Below are positions 9,206-18,768 of a stretch of DNA of 64,000 nt, piece after piece. Where the stretch lies: positions 682,001-746,000 of the forward strand of contig JBAOHI010000073.1 of NCBI GenBank assembly GCA_037045535.1, in the 5' to 3' direction. Positions within the stretch are counted from its first letter, which is position 1. Each line of letters opens with the position of its first letter. The position numbers and the translations under genes are program-made. The DNA comes from Competibacter_A sp037045535 (GTDB taxonomy: Bacteria; Pseudomonadota; Gammaproteobacteria; Competibacterales; Competibacteraceae). A model generated the notes under the pieces. It was not told the origin of the DNA. It was given only the letters and a program-made list of their open reading frames with translations, and searched no databases.

Positions 9206-9746
9206 ATGTTCCAACAGTCCATGTCCGTTCCGGCCATCACTGCCCAGCTGCGCGAGCTGTGCCGGGAAAAACACACCGGTACCCTGTACGTTATCGACAA
9301 TGGCCATCTATTGGGCCAAATTGGTTTGCAAAAAGGGTGTAATTACTTCCTTGGTGGCGCAAAAAAAGCAGGGGATCGATGCGTTACCGATCTTGCTCGG
9401 CGTCGGCAACGGCAGCATCGCCTTTGCCGAGAGCACGATTCCGCCTGTCCGGATGAACTTGCCGCCCACCGCCGACATTCTGGCCATTTTCGAAGGCGCC
9501 AGACCAGCCGCCGCTCTGTCGCAGACCAGCCAACAGTCCGGTCGACATTCATTGACCGCCGCCTCCAAGACCGTCTTGGAGCAAACACTCAAGGAATTTA
9601 TCGGTCCCATCGCGAGCATGATCTGCGCCGATCACTTCCAGTCCACCACCACCTTGGCCGCCATTATCGATGCCTTGGCGGACGAAATTCCGGATTCCGA
9701 CGCGGCAACTCAATTCCGAAAGCGCGTGCAACAGCAGTTGCGCTGA
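9206..9746 (+). pseudogene. PATAN/DUF4388-like regulatory protein, frameshifted
   Basis: The first 43 residues (MFQQSMSVPAITAQLRELC through GTLYVIDNGHLLGQIGLQKG) read from 9206. The continuation expected for the family, VITSLVAQKKQGIDALPILL and then a helical C-terminal part ending at 9746, is in the frame one base later. Removing one base from the A5G3 run at 9330-9337 restores a single 179-residue protein. Family resemblance is to the PatA N-terminal/DUF4388 type found in two-component and gliding systems (GTLYV, GQIGL, KGIDAL). Partner may be the HAMP sensor just upstream. Either a sequence error or a true inactivation. Confidence 0.7.
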
Positions 9747-9873
9747 CGGTCACGCTCTTCGGTTTCCGGCAGTCCCACGCGTTCGCGGCGTTGTCCAAAT
9801 CCCGGCGATTCAGGTAAAGTCTTGTCACGTTGTCTGATCGTGACCTGCCGCCGGGATTGCCCCCAGATCGACC

Positions 9874-10560
9874 ATGCCGGATTACTGGATTGCTCCTTCG
9901 ATACTCTCCGCTGATTTCGCCCGACTGGGCGAAGAAGTCGATGCCGCGCTAGCGGCAGGCGCGAATCTTGTCCATTTCGACGTAATGGATAACCATTACG
10001 TGCCGAATCTCACGGTGGGTCCCATCGTCTGCAAGGCACTGCGCGAGTACGGCGTCACGGCGCCCATCGACGCCCATCTGATGGTCAAGCCGGTAGATCG
10101 TATCATTCCCGATTTTGCCGCTGCTGGGGCCACTTTTATCACCTTCCATCCCGAGGCCAGCGAACACATCGACCGCAGCCTGCAAATCATCCGGGATTGC
10201 GGTTGTAAATCCGGGTTGGTGTTTAACCCTGCCACGCCGCTTGAATATCTCAAGTACGTCATGGACAAGGTGGACATGGTGCTATTGATGGCCGTTAATC
10301 CCGGTTTCGGCGGCCAGAGCTTTATCAACGGCACGCTGAGAAAATTACGTGAGGTCCGGCGGATGATCGACGACAGCGGCTATCCGATCCGGCTGGAAGT
10401 CGATGGTGGAGTCAAGATCGACAACATTCGCACCATCGCCGAAGCGGGCGCCGATACCTTTGTCGCCGGTTCCGCTATCTTCAACACGCCCGATTACCGG
10501 GCGACCATCGCCGCCATGCGGGCGGAACTGGCCAAGGTCGACTACCGACATCATGTTTGA
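9874..10560 (+). CDS. rpe: ribulose-phosphate 3-epimerase
   Basis: Interconverts ribulose 5-phosphate and xylulose 5-phosphate in the pentose phosphate pathway. The 228-residue TIM-barrel product begins with APSILSADFARLGEEV and shows HFDVMDNHYVPN, HLMVKPVDR, AVNPGFGGQSF and EVDGGVK, the metal-binding and phosphate-binding motifs of Rpe. Normal length. Its end overlaps the gph start by 8 bp. Confidence 0.97.
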   Translation: MPDYWIAPSILSADFARLGEEVDAALAAGANLVHFDVMDNHYVPNLTVGPIVCKALREYGVTAPIDAHLMVKPVDRIIPDFAAAGATFITFHPEASEHIDRSLQIIRDCGCKSGLVFNPATPLEYLKYVMDKVDMVLLMAVNPGFGGQSFINGTLRKLREVRRMIDDSGYPIRLEVDGGVKIDNIRTIAEAGADTFVAGSAIFNTPDYRATIAAMRAELAKVDYRHHV

Positions 10561-11230
10561 GAACGTCTCTGCGATTTTTTTCGATCTCGATGGCACGCTG
10601 GTGGATAGCGTGCCCGATTTGACCGCGGCAGTGAACGTCATGCTGCGGCAGCTGGGGTTGCCGGCACGCGAGGAAGCACAAGTCCGCACCTGGGTTGGTA
10701 ATGGCATGGACAACTTGCTCCACCGCGCCCTGACCAACGACATGGCTGGGCAAGCCGAACCGGAACTGTTCGCCCGCGCCAAGCCGCTGTATAAAGCTGC
10801 CTACGCCGACCACATCAGCGTCTACAGTGAACTGTATCCCGGTGTGCGAGAGGGTTTGGCCGAATTGCGCGATGCCGGATTCCCAATGGCCTGCGTCACC
10901 AATAAACTGGTGGAGTTTGCCTTGCCTCTGCTAAAGCAACTGGGCATCGACCACTTTTTTGCCACAGTGGTCGGCGGCGAGTGCATTCCCCGTCCTAAAC
11001 CCGCGCCCGATGCACTGCTGCTCTGCGCGGAACGCCTGGAGGTGCCCGTCGACCGAGGCTTGATGGTCGGCGATTCGCTCAATGACGTGGGCGCGGCCCG
11101 CAACGCCGGCTGTTCAGTGGTGTGCGTTCCTTACGGCTACAACCACGGCCGTGATATCCGTGAAGCCCGACCGGATGTTGTGATTGATTCCATCGCGGAA
11201 TTGCCTCCCCTGCTGAACAAGGCCGCTTGA
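10553..11230 (+). CDS. gph: phosphoglycolate phosphatase
   Basis: HAD-family phosphatase that removes 2-phosphoglycolate. The 225-residue product has motif I DLDGT with nucleophile Asp11 and Asp13, motif II in CVTNK, and motif IV in MVGDSLNDVGAARNAG. The start at 10553 overlaps rpe by 8 bp; the longer upstream frame lies inside rpe. The rpe-gph-trpE order is widespread in proteobacteria and supports Gph over other HAD phosphatases. Confidence 0.93.
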   Translation: MFENVSAIFFDLDGTLVDSVPDLTAAVNVMLRQLGLPAREEAQVRTWVGNGMDNLLHRALTNDMAGQAEPELFARAKPLYKAAYADHISVYSELYPGVREGLAELRDAGFPMACVTNKLVEFALPLLKQLGIDHFFATVVGGECIPRPKPAPDALLLCAERLEVPVDRGLMVGDSLNDVGAARNAGCSVVCVPYGYNHGRDIREARPDVVIDSIAELPPLLNKAA

Positions 11231-11361
11231 TGCCTCTTTACTCTTCTCCTCGTTTCACCGGCGCGAAATGGGTGCCGGATTTCCGATGGCGCGGCTAGAA
11301 TCGAAGCACCCCGATTCATGTATCCTTTTATTTACGCTGTTTGGAAAAATCTACAGTCATT

Positions 11362-12858
11362 ATGAATCAGAGCCGCTTTCAACGTTTGGTCGAGCAAGGT
11401 TTCAACCGGATTCCCGTCGCCCGCGAGGTGCTGGCCGATCTCGACACGCCGCTGAGCACCTATCTTAAATTAGCTGACGCGCCATACAGCTATTTGCTGG
11501 AATCGGTACAGGGTGGCGAGAAATGGGGTCGTTACTCCATCATCGGGTTGCCCTGCCGCAAGATCATCCGCGTGCGCGATCACCGCATCACGGTCGAGCA
11601 TGCCGGTGAAATCGTCGAATCGCTGGATTCCCCCGATCCGTTAGCTTGGTTGCAGGCATTTCAGAACCGCTACCGGGTTGCAACGGATGAGGGACTACCG
11701 CGCTTCATCGGCGGTTTGGTCGGCTATTTCGGCTACGACACGATCCGCTATATCGAGCCCAAGCTGGCCCGTTGTCCCAACCCCGATCCGCTGGACAATC
11801 CAGACATTTTGCTGCTGGTTTCCGAGGACGTGGTGGTGTTCGACAACTTGGCTGGGCGGCTGTACCTGATTACCCTGGTGGACCCGGCGGTGGAGCGTGC
11901 CTACTCTCGCGCCCAGCAGCGCCTGGACGAGTGGAGTGAACTATTGCGTGCCCCGCGCTCGCTCTATGCGCCGTATCGACCCGATCCGACCGAGCGGGAG
12001 ATCCAGTTCGTCTCCGGCTTCACCCAGCAGGATTACGAAGCGGCGGTCGAGCGCATTAAGGAGTACATCCTGGCCGGGGATTGCATGCAAGTGGTGCCAT
12101 CACAACGGTTGTCGGCGTTGTTCCGGGCCCCGCCGCTGGATTTATATCGGGCGCTGCGCGGCTTGAATCCATCGCCTTACATGTATTTCCTAAACTTGGG
12201 TGACTTTCATATCGTCGGTTCCTCGCCGGAAATCCTGACCCGGCTGGAGGACGGAGTGTTGACGGTACGACCCATTGCCGGTACTCGCTGGCGCGGCGCC
12301 ACCGAAGAGCAGGATCAAGCGTTGGAGGCCGAACTGCTGGCCGATCCCAAGGAGCTGGCGGAACATCTGATGCTGATCGATCTCGGCCGCAACGACGTGG
12401 GCCGGGTCAGCGAAATCGGTAGCGTGCGGCTGACTGAAAAGATGGTGATCGAACGCTACTCGCACGTCATGCATATCGTGTCCAACGTAGTCGGGCGGTT
12501 GCGGCCCGGCCTGACCGCTATCGATGCGCTGCGCGCCACCTTTCCGGCGGGCACGGTCAGCGGCGCACCCAAAATCCGTGCCATGGAGATCATCGACGAA
12601 TTGGAACCGGTCAAACGCGGCATCTATGCGGGGGCGGTTGGCTATCTGTCCTGGTCTGGCAACATGGATACTGCCATCGCTATTCGCACCGCTGTGCTGA
12701 AGGACGGGATGCTGCACATTCAAGCTGGGGGAGGCATCGTCGCCGATTCCATCCCGGAACGGGAATGGGAGGAAACCATGAACAAGGGCCGTGCCTTATT
12801 CCGAGCGGCGGCACTGGCGGAACGAGGTCTGGACGAGCCGCGCCCAGTGGGCGAATAA
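11362..12858 (+). CDS. trpE: anthranilate synthase component I
   Basis: Makes anthranilate from chorismate with the TrpG amidotransferase; first step of tryptophan synthesis. The 498-residue protein contains the chorismate-binding core: GDCMQVVPSQR, SPEILTRLEDG, RPIAGTRWRGA, LIDLGRNDVGRV, ATFPAGTVSGAPKIRAMEII and the C-terminal IQAGGGIVADS. The N-terminal LLESVQGGEKWGRYS is the tryptophan feedback-site region. The start at the ATG in 11362 follows 131 bp after gph. No trpG is visible; a strong terminator follows at 12914. Confidence 0.96.
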   Translation: MNQSRFQRLVEQGFNRIPVAREVLADLDTPLSTYLKLADAPYSYLLESVQGGEKWGRYSIIGLPCRKIIRVRDHRITVEHAGEIVESLDSPDPLAWLQAFQNRYRVATDEGLPRFIGGLVGYFGYDTIRYIEPKLARCPNPDPLDNPDILLLVSEDVVVFDNLAGRLYLITLVDPAVERAYSRAQQRLDEWSELLRAPRSLYAPYRPDPTEREIQFVSGFTQQDYEAAVERIKEYILAGDCMQVVPSQRLSALFRAPPLDLYRALRGLNPSPYMYFLNLGDFHIVGSSPEILTRLEDGVLTVRPIAGTRWRGATEEQDQALEAELLADPKELAEHLMLIDLGRNDVGRVSEIGSVRLTEKMVIERYSHVMHIVSNVVGRLRPGLTAIDALRATFPAGTVSGAPKIRAMEIIDELEPVKRGIYAGAVGYLSWSGNMDTAIAIRTAVLKDGMLHIQAGGGIVADSIPEREWEETMNKGRALFRAAALAERGLDEPRPVGE

Positions 12859-12913
12859 AACCTGTCACGACGGGTTTCATCACGGATGATCTGACTCGAC
12901 CGAAGCGACAAAT

Positions 12914-12952
12914 AACCCCCTGATCCGTTTGCGAATCAGGGGGTTGTTTTTT
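12914..12952 (+). terminator. rho-independent terminator after trpE
   Basis: Arms AACCCCCTGAT (12914-12924) and ATCAGGGGGTT (12935-12945) are perfectly complementary over 11 bp with a 10-base loop, followed by a run of six T at 12947-12952. This closes the rpe-gph-trpE transcript. Confidence 0.9.
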
Positions 12953-13129
12953 ATCCCCTGATCACAAGATTCCAACGGCCCTGTTGCTTGCGACTGGCGA
13001 AGCGCATAATTCGTTATTGCGGCGCAGCAAAATGAGCCGGCGCTTCCCACCGTCGATTTGGACGAATGCGTGCTGGCTTCTGCAATGACAGCAAACCTGT
13101 TCGATGGGTCATGAGGGAGTATCAAACCG

Positions 13130-14297
13130 ATGCGTATCGCCATGTTTTCCTCAGAATCCCTCCACTCGATCTCCTCTGGTGGCCTCGGTGTCCATGTCAC
13201 CGAACTGGCCGCCGGCTTGCAACGGCGAGGACACGACCTGCATGTCATCACCCGACGCAAGGAGGGTCAGAATTACTATGACTGCATCGACGGGGTTCAC
13301 TATCACCGGGTCGATCATGGCCTGAGCGAAAACGATGTCCAGTGCATGGATTACATGTGCAAAGCCATGGCTCATCGTTTTCACGAAGTAACTTCCATGG
13401 TCGGCAAGTTCGAGATCGTCCATGCCCACGACTGGCTCACCGCCAACGCCATGAAGTATGCGATGGACGGCTTCGGCACGCCCGGTGTGCTGACCATGCA
13501 CTCCACGGAGTACGGTCGTGATGGCAATGTCTTTTTTGACGGGTTCGCCCGCAGGGTCCGCGACGCCGAGGCGGCTGGCTGTCACAACGCCAATTTGGTA
13601 ATTGCGGTCAGCAACTTTCTCGCCGACGAACTGCACCGGATTTATCGAGTTCCTGCCGAGAAGATCCATGTGGTCCCCAACGGTGTCCACTATCATGCTT
13701 TCGATGGTTTCATTGATCCCGCCGAGGTCAAGGGTCGCTACGGCATCGCGCCGCTGGCACCGATCATCTTCTCGTCGGGTCGAATGACGGTGCAAAAAGG
13801 GATGGACATCCTGGTCGAGGCTGTGCCGATGGTGTTGGCCTCCTACCCAGAAGCCCACTTCATCGTTTCCGGTGATGGGCCGGAAAAAGATGCCGTCATG
13901 CGACGGGCTCACGAGGTCGGCGCCGCCAGTGCGATCTATCTTCCTGGGCTATGTGCCCCGTTGGCAATATATCGATCTGATGCGGTGCTGCGACATTTTG
14001 GCGGTGCCGAGTCGCAACGAACCGTTCGGCATCGTCGTGCTAGAAGGTTGGGCGGCCGGCAAGCCGGTGGTCGCCACCACAGCCGGGGGGCCACGGGAAT
14101 TCGTCTGGCACGATGTGAACGGTTTTCTGGTAGACGCCAACGCCGGCGGCATGGCGCATGGCATCGGTTCGCTGCTGGCCGATCACGACCACTGCCGAGC
14201 ACTAGGTACTAACGGTCGCCGGGCAGTGGAGGAAAAATTCAACTGGGACAACGTGGCGGCCTACACCGAGGGTGTGTATCAGGTCGTGACTTGCTGA
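13130..14297 (+). pseudogene. GT4 glycosyltransferase (glycogen synthase-like), frameshifted
   Basis: The N-terminal half reads MRIAMFSSESLHSISSGGLG, then EIVHAHDWLTANAM, VLTMHSTEYGRDGN, VSNFLADELHRIY and SSGRMTVQKGMDILVEAV, a GT-B glycosyltransferase of the GT4/glycogen-synthase-like type. About residue 272 the frame breaks; the expected LGYVPRWQYIDLM, the catalytic/UDP-binding SRNEPFGIVVLEGWAAGKPV and the tail to 14297 are in the frame one base later. Deleting one base near 13938-13945 gives a continuous protein of about 388 residues. GAGGGA at 13113 serves the start. A role in glycogen or exopolysaccharide synthesis is likely, acceptor unknown. Confidence 0.82.
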
Positions 14298-14405
14298 CCG
14301 CCAGATCTCAATACTCTAGCTGGCTGGTGAGACGTGCCCCGCGCGTGCCGATACCCTGAATTGATACAATCCTCGGGCGAGGATCATAGGATCATCATCT
14401 TCCGC

Positions 14406-14432
14406 TTTACGATTGCTCGGATACGTTATAAT
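14406..14432 (+). promoter_or_regulatory. possible sigma-70 promoter upstream of the transglutaminase gene
   Basis: A perfect TATAAT at 14427-14432 lies about 80 bases before the TgpA-like start, with a weak -35-like TTTACG at 14406 at a short spacing of 15. Between it and the gene a 13-codon frame (MKLTEKLKASSRR) starts at 14472 and its stop overlaps the next ATG. The -10 is good, the -35 is poor, so the call is tentative. Confidence 0.35.
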
Positions 14433-14509
14433 TGAGTGGTTTGTACATCAAAGAAACTTTGGTGACCGTCGATGAAACTTACCGAGAAATTGAAGGCCAG
14501 CAGTAGGAG

Positions 14510-16513
14510 ATGATCCTCTGGAATCGAAAAAACCGCCGAAGGCCGATAAAGCCGACCGCCCAGTCCCTTGAGCCACTCACGCCATTGGCGTTGACCTGGC
14601 TGCTGGTCGCGTTATTGCTAGCAGTCGCGCCCCACACCGGCCAGTTACCTATCTGGCTGACGGCGCTATTCACCGTCGCTCTGGGCTGGCGCGGCTTCAT
14701 CTCAATGCGCGGCCGGTCTTTGCCACCGCGAGGGTTGTTGCTGGTTGTGGCCGTGCTAGCGGGTGCCGCGGTACTGATCGATTACCGCACCCTGTTCGGC
14801 CGCGATGCCGGAGTGGCGCTGCTGACCGCCATGACCGCCTGCAAATTGTTGGAAACGCGTGGCCTGCGGGACGGCGTGGTGCTGGTGTTTCTCGGCTATC
14901 TCCTGGTGATGAGCAACCTGCTCTACAGCCAGGAAATCCCCATGATCGGATATTTGTTCGCGGTCATCCTGCTCATGCTGGCGGCTCAAGTGATGATTCA
15001 CCGCCAGCACGCGGGCCTGAAAACACTGGCGCCACTGCGGCTGTCCGGCAAGATGGTATTGCAGGCCATTCCGGTCATGCTGGTCTTGTTCCTTCTGTTC
15101 CCTCGGATTCCAGGACCGCTGTGGGGGTTGCCGAAAGACGCCTACAAAGGTCGAACCGGTCTGTCCGAAGAAATGGCGCCGGGTACGGTCAGCGAACTGA
15201 GCAAATTGGATACCGTCGCGTTCCGGGCACGGTTCACCGGTCCTATTCCGCCACCAAACCAACTGTATTGGCGCGGACCAGTCCTGTGGAATTTCGATGG
15301 CCGTCGCTGGACCGCCGGCGAGGGATCGCTGAGAAATGCGCCCGTGCCCTTCACGCCTGAAGGCGGGGCGGTCGATTACACGGTCATCTTGGAACCGAGC
15401 AATCGGATCTGGTTGTTGGCGCTGGATTTGCCAGCCATCCTCCCACCGCAGGCAACCATGACATCCTCGTTTCAAATCGTGCGTCGTCACCCGGTCAACG
15501 AGGTGTATCGTTACGATATGCGGTCTTATCCGGTTTATCGGACCGGTGATCTGACCGAAGCCGAGTCAAGCCGTGCGCTGCAATTGCCAGTCTCGGGCAA
15601 CCCGCGCGCCCGGACCCTGGCGAGCGAGTGGCGGGAGCGCGATGCACGTCCCGAGGCGTTGGTCGGCGCGGCGCTGGCGTTGTTCCGAGAACAGGCGTTT
15701 TATTACACGCTATCTCCGCCGCTGTTGGGCCGAGATAGCGTCGACGATTTCCTGTTCCGCACGCGACAAGGATTTTGCGAGCATTACGCCAGCGCATTCG
15801 TGTTTCTGATGCGGGCAGCGGGGGTTCCAGCGCGGGTGGTGACCGGCTATCAGGGTGGAGAGCGCAACGCGTTCGGCGGTTATCTCATCGTTCGGCAGTC
15901 CGATGCTCACGCTTGGGCCGAGGTGTGGCTGAAAGGGCATGGTTGGACGCGGGTGGACCCAACGGGAGCGGTAGCGCCGAACCGGATTCAAGAGGGACTT
16001 TACGCTGCCGTGACCGATCCCGATGCTTTACCGTTTCTGATCCGGCGCGGTGGCGGTAGCGAATGGCTGCACCAATTGGCGATGAGTTGGGATTCCCTGA
16101 ATAATTCCTGGAATGAATGGGTATTGGCCTACGGTCCGGATCGGCAGAAAGAATTTTTGTCGGGGCTCGGCTTCGGTCCGGTGGATTGGGCCGATATGAC
16201 GGTGGCAATGACGGTCGCCCTGGGTGGACTTGGGTTGCTGGTTGTCGGACTGCGGTGGAGAAGTCGCGTACCCCGCGATCCAGTGGTGCGCGCTTGGCAA
16301 TACTTTTGCCGGCGACTGTCCAGACGTGGCCTGAAGCGCAATCCTCAGGAAGGACCGTTGGCATTCGTTGAGCGCATTGCGCTCAGCCGGCCTGAACTGG
16401 CGGCGTCAGCTCGGCAAATTGGCCAGCTTTATGCGGCGTTGCGCTACGGCCCAACCGCTCCGCTGGCAGAGGTGCGTCAGTTGCGACGGCTGGTGCGACG
16501 GTTTCGGGCTTGA
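14510..16513 (+). CDS. tgpA: TgpA-like DUF3488/transglutaminase membrane protein
   Basis: The 667-residue protein has an N-terminal bundle of about six transmembrane helices (DUF3488 region, about 25-210), a periplasmic transglutaminase-like domain, one more helix near 560 and a cytoplasmic DUF4129-like tail. The catalytic triad is visible: Cys423 in RQGFCEHYAS, His467 in SDAHAWAEVW and Asp483 in RVDPTGA. Family members are periplasmic transglutaminases, essential in Pseudomonas aeruginosa, usually encoded with a MoxR ATPase and a DUF58 protein; neither is present here. AGGAG is only one base from the ATG, so the exact start is uncertain. Confidence 0.9.
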   Translation: MILWNRKNRRRPIKPTAQSLEPLTPLALTWLLVALLLAVAPHTGQLPIWLTALFTVALGWRGFISMRGRSLPPRGLLLVVAVLAGAAVLIDYRTLFGRDAGVALLTAMTACKLLETRGLRDGVVLVFLGYLLVMSNLLYSQEIPMIGYLFAVILLMLAAQVMIHRQHAGLKTLAPLRLSGKMVLQAIPVMLVLFLLFPRIPGPLWGLPKDAYKGRTGLSEEMAPGTVSELSKLDTVAFRARFTGPIPPPNQLYWRGPVLWNFDGRRWTAGEGSLRNAPVPFTPEGGAVDYTVILEPSNRIWLLALDLPAILPPQATMTSSFQIVRRHPVNEVYRYDMRSYPVYRTGDLTEAESSRALQLPVSGNPRARTLASEWRERDARPEALVGAALALFREQAFYYTLSPPLLGRDSVDDFLFRTRQGFCEHYASAFVFLMRAAGVPARVVTGYQGGERNAFGGYLIVRQSDAHAWAEVWLKGHGWTRVDPTGAVAPNRIQEGLYAAVTDPDALPFLIRRGGGSEWLHQLAMSWDSLNNSWNEWVLAYGPDRQKEFLSGLGFGPVDWADMTVAMTVALGGLGLLVVGLRWRSRVPRDPVVRAWQYFCRRLSRRGLKRNPQEGPLAFVERIALSRPELAASARQIGQLYAALRYGPTAPLAEVRQLRRLVRRFRA

Positions 16514-16710
16514 ATTGCCATGGTGATCGGGCAGGCAGCGGATAACAGAGATACAAAATCCTCCGATACCCGCGCCAACGCATCCATCGCCATGTGAAAC
16601 GAAATAGAGTCGCGCGACCGGAGCGATGGGAGATATCGATCACCCCCGAGGGTATTGGCGATCGAGAAGTCGCGGATTTGGGGTTGAGTTTCGGCCACGG
16701 CAAGGACCGT

Positions 16711-17310
16711 TTATAGGGCGGCTCCGGCTTTCTCCAATTCAACGAAGGTGGTCGGCTGTCGCGAGCGGTTAATATCCAGTCCCATCCGCAAGCCGATTTC
16801 CGCCAGCGAGAAAATGCCACGCACCACCGGTATGTCCGTTTCGGCATCGGCATCCAATACCAAAGCGTGCTGACGATCAAGCTGGCGCAGGGTTGCGATG
16901 ATGTCGCCCACTCGGGCGTCCAGCACGTCTTCCATCATCAACACTTCCAGCTTGGGCCGGAGGGTCATCACGTCGGAGACCAGCAGATCCTCGCGGGTAC
17001 CGCCGGTCTTGGCCAGAATTCGGTCAGCCTTCTCGCTGTCGATATCGCGGCTGGTGAGCACGCCCAGGATGTTATCGTCTGCATCGCAGACCAGTAGGAT
17101 GCGCACCCCGCGCTTGATCATGAGATCCCGCCCCTTGGTGAGAGGCGTCGACAGCTCAGTCGTCACAGCGGTGACCTGACAAAGATCGGTCATTACTGAC
17201 AAAGCCGGATCGTCGGCGGTGATGCGCCGAGGTAACTGTTGCTTGGGGCGGGCGTAGCGGATGCCCCGGTCTAGCCGGTGCAGCGGTAGCGAGCGGTAAA
17301 CGTGTTTCAT
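16711..17310 (-). CDS. CBS-domain pair protein
   Basis: A 199-residue stand-alone Bateman module. CBS1 (about 45-115) reads TAVTTELSTPLTKGRDLMIK then GVLTSRDIDSEKA; CBS2 (about 120-190) includes VGDIIATLRQLDRQHALVLD. Such modules bind adenosyl nucleotides and gate partner proteins, none of which can be named here. GGAGAG just before the ATG at 17310 supports the start. It faces the transglutaminase gene tail to tail. The frame continues for further residues upstream, but those lack a ribosome binding site. Confidence 0.88.
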   Translation of the reverse strand: MKHVYRSLPLHRLDRGIRYARPKQQLPRRITADDPALSVMTDLCQVTAVTTELSTPLTKGRDLMIKRGVRILLVCDADDNILGVLTSRDIDSEKADRILAKTGGTREDLLVSDVMTLRPKLEVLMMEDVLDARVGDIIATLRQLDRQHALVLDADAETDIPVVRGIFSLAEIGLRMGLDINRSRQPTTFVELEKAGAAL

Positions 17311-17463
17311 CGTGCTCTCTCCTGTGTAGGCATCAGCGGCGACGTGGTGGTCGCTAATTATTATGCGGCACTGCATTATAAAGGATTATTGTCAGACAAT
17401 AAATGTGGAAAATGTCACCCATTTTTTTGCAATCGCCTCCAAGTTGACTGTTGCCACCCGAAA

Positions 17464-18133
17464 CTGGATAGCGTAGTCACGAGATACGAGCCCAAAGGGC
17501 GATGCATCTGATTTGAACGGCGGCGAGGAAGGGATTTGGAGTTTTTGGTGTGTCGGCGATCAGATGATCGGCGTCGATGCCCTCGATCAGCCTTGAAGCC
17601 TGTGTGCAATCCGCTACGATACCTGATGCGATAACCGCTCTGATCGGCATACCCTGCGCATCCACGGCAGATGTATCTGGGTGTTGAGCCCCCTTGGGTA
17701 CGGCCCATGCCCTGGTTTCCTCCTCTTACCCCGCCGCGTGAGGATGGACCTTGCAATGGCTGGCGTCGATCATCAGCCATTCGTCATCTGGCTCTTCGAT
17801 CAGGACCTCCAGCAGCTTTTCCCAGATCCCCTTGTCCTGCCAGCGGATAAAACGGCGGTGCGTGTTGCTCCATCCGCCGTAATCCAACGGCAAATCCCGC
17901 CACGGCGCGCCCGTTCGCAAAATCCAGAACACCGCATTGATAAACAATCGATTATCCTGGGCGATACCCCACAGGCGCCCTCGCGCCCCGGCAGATGCGG
18001 CTCCAGCAAGGCCCAGGTTTCATCTGAAATGTCGTGACGACGATGGGCAGGTACTACGTTCTTCATGGGGCCTCCTCCTTCTTGGGCTCCCTGATCCTCT
18101 CATCATCTCGAATCTCATGACTACACTATCTAG
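17464..18133 (-). mobile_element. internally deleted IS5-family (IS427-like) element
   Basis: Imperfect terminal inverted repeats of 27 bp bound the element: 17464-17490 and 18107-18133 match at 23 of 27 positions. Between them lies a transposase remnant in several frames. At about 670 bp it is shorter than a usual IS427-type element because the middle-to-end of the transposase is missing. No clean target duplication is seen. The right repeat supplies the stop codon of the neighbouring CMD-family gene. Confidence 0.8.
17477..18066 (-). pseudogene. IS5-family transposase remnant
   Basis: Starts with MKNVVPAHRRHDISDETWAL (18066), continues in another frame with AVFWILRTGAPWRDLPLDYG and EWLMIDASHCKVHPHA (first catalytic Asp), then in a further frame with AQGMPIRAVIASGIVADCTQ and EGIDADHLIAD. 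It then jumps directly to the normal C-terminal end FLAAVQIRCIALWARIS. The segment that should hold the second Asp and the Glu of the DDE triad is deleted, so it cannot be active. IS427-type transposases use one programmed frameshift, which explains only one of the frame changes. Confidence 0.8.
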
Positions 18134-18755
18134 CCTCGGTTTCGAACTCATCGAGCAGACACTCCATATCTCGGTGGTCGATCGGCCGACCGACCGTCAG
18201 CGACCACCGGAGACCTTCATCCATGCTCGACCAAGGGGCGTCGGCCAGGACCCCAAGCCCGTCCAGGATCTTGGTAAAGAAAGCGCGTCCGGCCGCCGTG
18301 GCGACGATGTCGAAGATTTCCGCGTCGCCGATTCCGTGCCGGCGCAGGGTATCAATGTCACTCTGCTCGACACTGGCCGCATCCCGCGCGATCTTGCGCG
18401 AGAAGGCCATCATCTCGCGCTCGGCCGCGCTGAGGTTTTCACAATCCCCCTGCTCGGCCATCGCCAGAATCTCCTCGGTGCTGAAGAATTCAGTCAACGC
18501 CTTGCCGTGTGCCAGCGTACAAGCCGAATTGCCCAGCGCATGCGCGGCGGCAAAAGTGATCAGCTCGAAGCGCCGCTTGTCCATGGGCCGATGGATCTCG
18601 GCGAGCAACCTCCCCCAGCGCGCGAGCACTTCCGGCCGGTGGCTGAAGACTTTGGCATAATTAGGCACGTAGCCCCAATTCGCCTGCTGGCGTTCATACA
18701 TAGCACGCACTTCGCCGGTTGCCTGGCTGGGTGCAACGGTTTCGATGAAGGACAT
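18126..18755 (-). CDS. carboxymuconolactone decarboxylase/peroxidase-related family protein
   Basis: A 209-residue AhpD-fold protein. The core HALGNSACTLAHGKALTEFF carries the helix of the CMD family, but only one Cys rather than the CXXC seen in AhpD; the nearby text (GYVPNYAKVFSHRPEVLARWG) matches the uncharacterised peroxidase-related branch. AAGGAGG seven bases before the ATG at 18755 fixes the start. It is the last gene of a five-gene operon, 13 bp after the oxygenase gene. The final codons and TAG stop (18126-18128) lie inside the right inverted repeat of the adjacent IS, so the native C-terminus may have been replaced. Confidence 0.82.
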   Translation of the reverse strand: MSFIETVAPSQATGEVRAMYERQQANWGYVPNYAKVFSHRPEVLARWGRLLAEIHRPMDKRRFELITFAAAHALGNSACTLAHGKALTEFFSTEEILAMAEQGDCENLSAAEREMMAFSRKIARDAASVEQSDIDTLRRHGIGDAEIFDIVATAAGRAFFTKILDGLGVLADAPWSSMDEGLRWSLTVGRPIDHRDMECLLDEFETEAR

Positions 18756-18768
18756 GAGGGTCGCCTCC

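Noticed and set aside
9320..9345. Programmed +1 frameshifting in the PATAN-like gene
   Set aside because: The A5G3 run could be slippery, but there is no stop-codon stimulator, and similar extra bases occur in unrelated genes of the window, so an indel is simpler.
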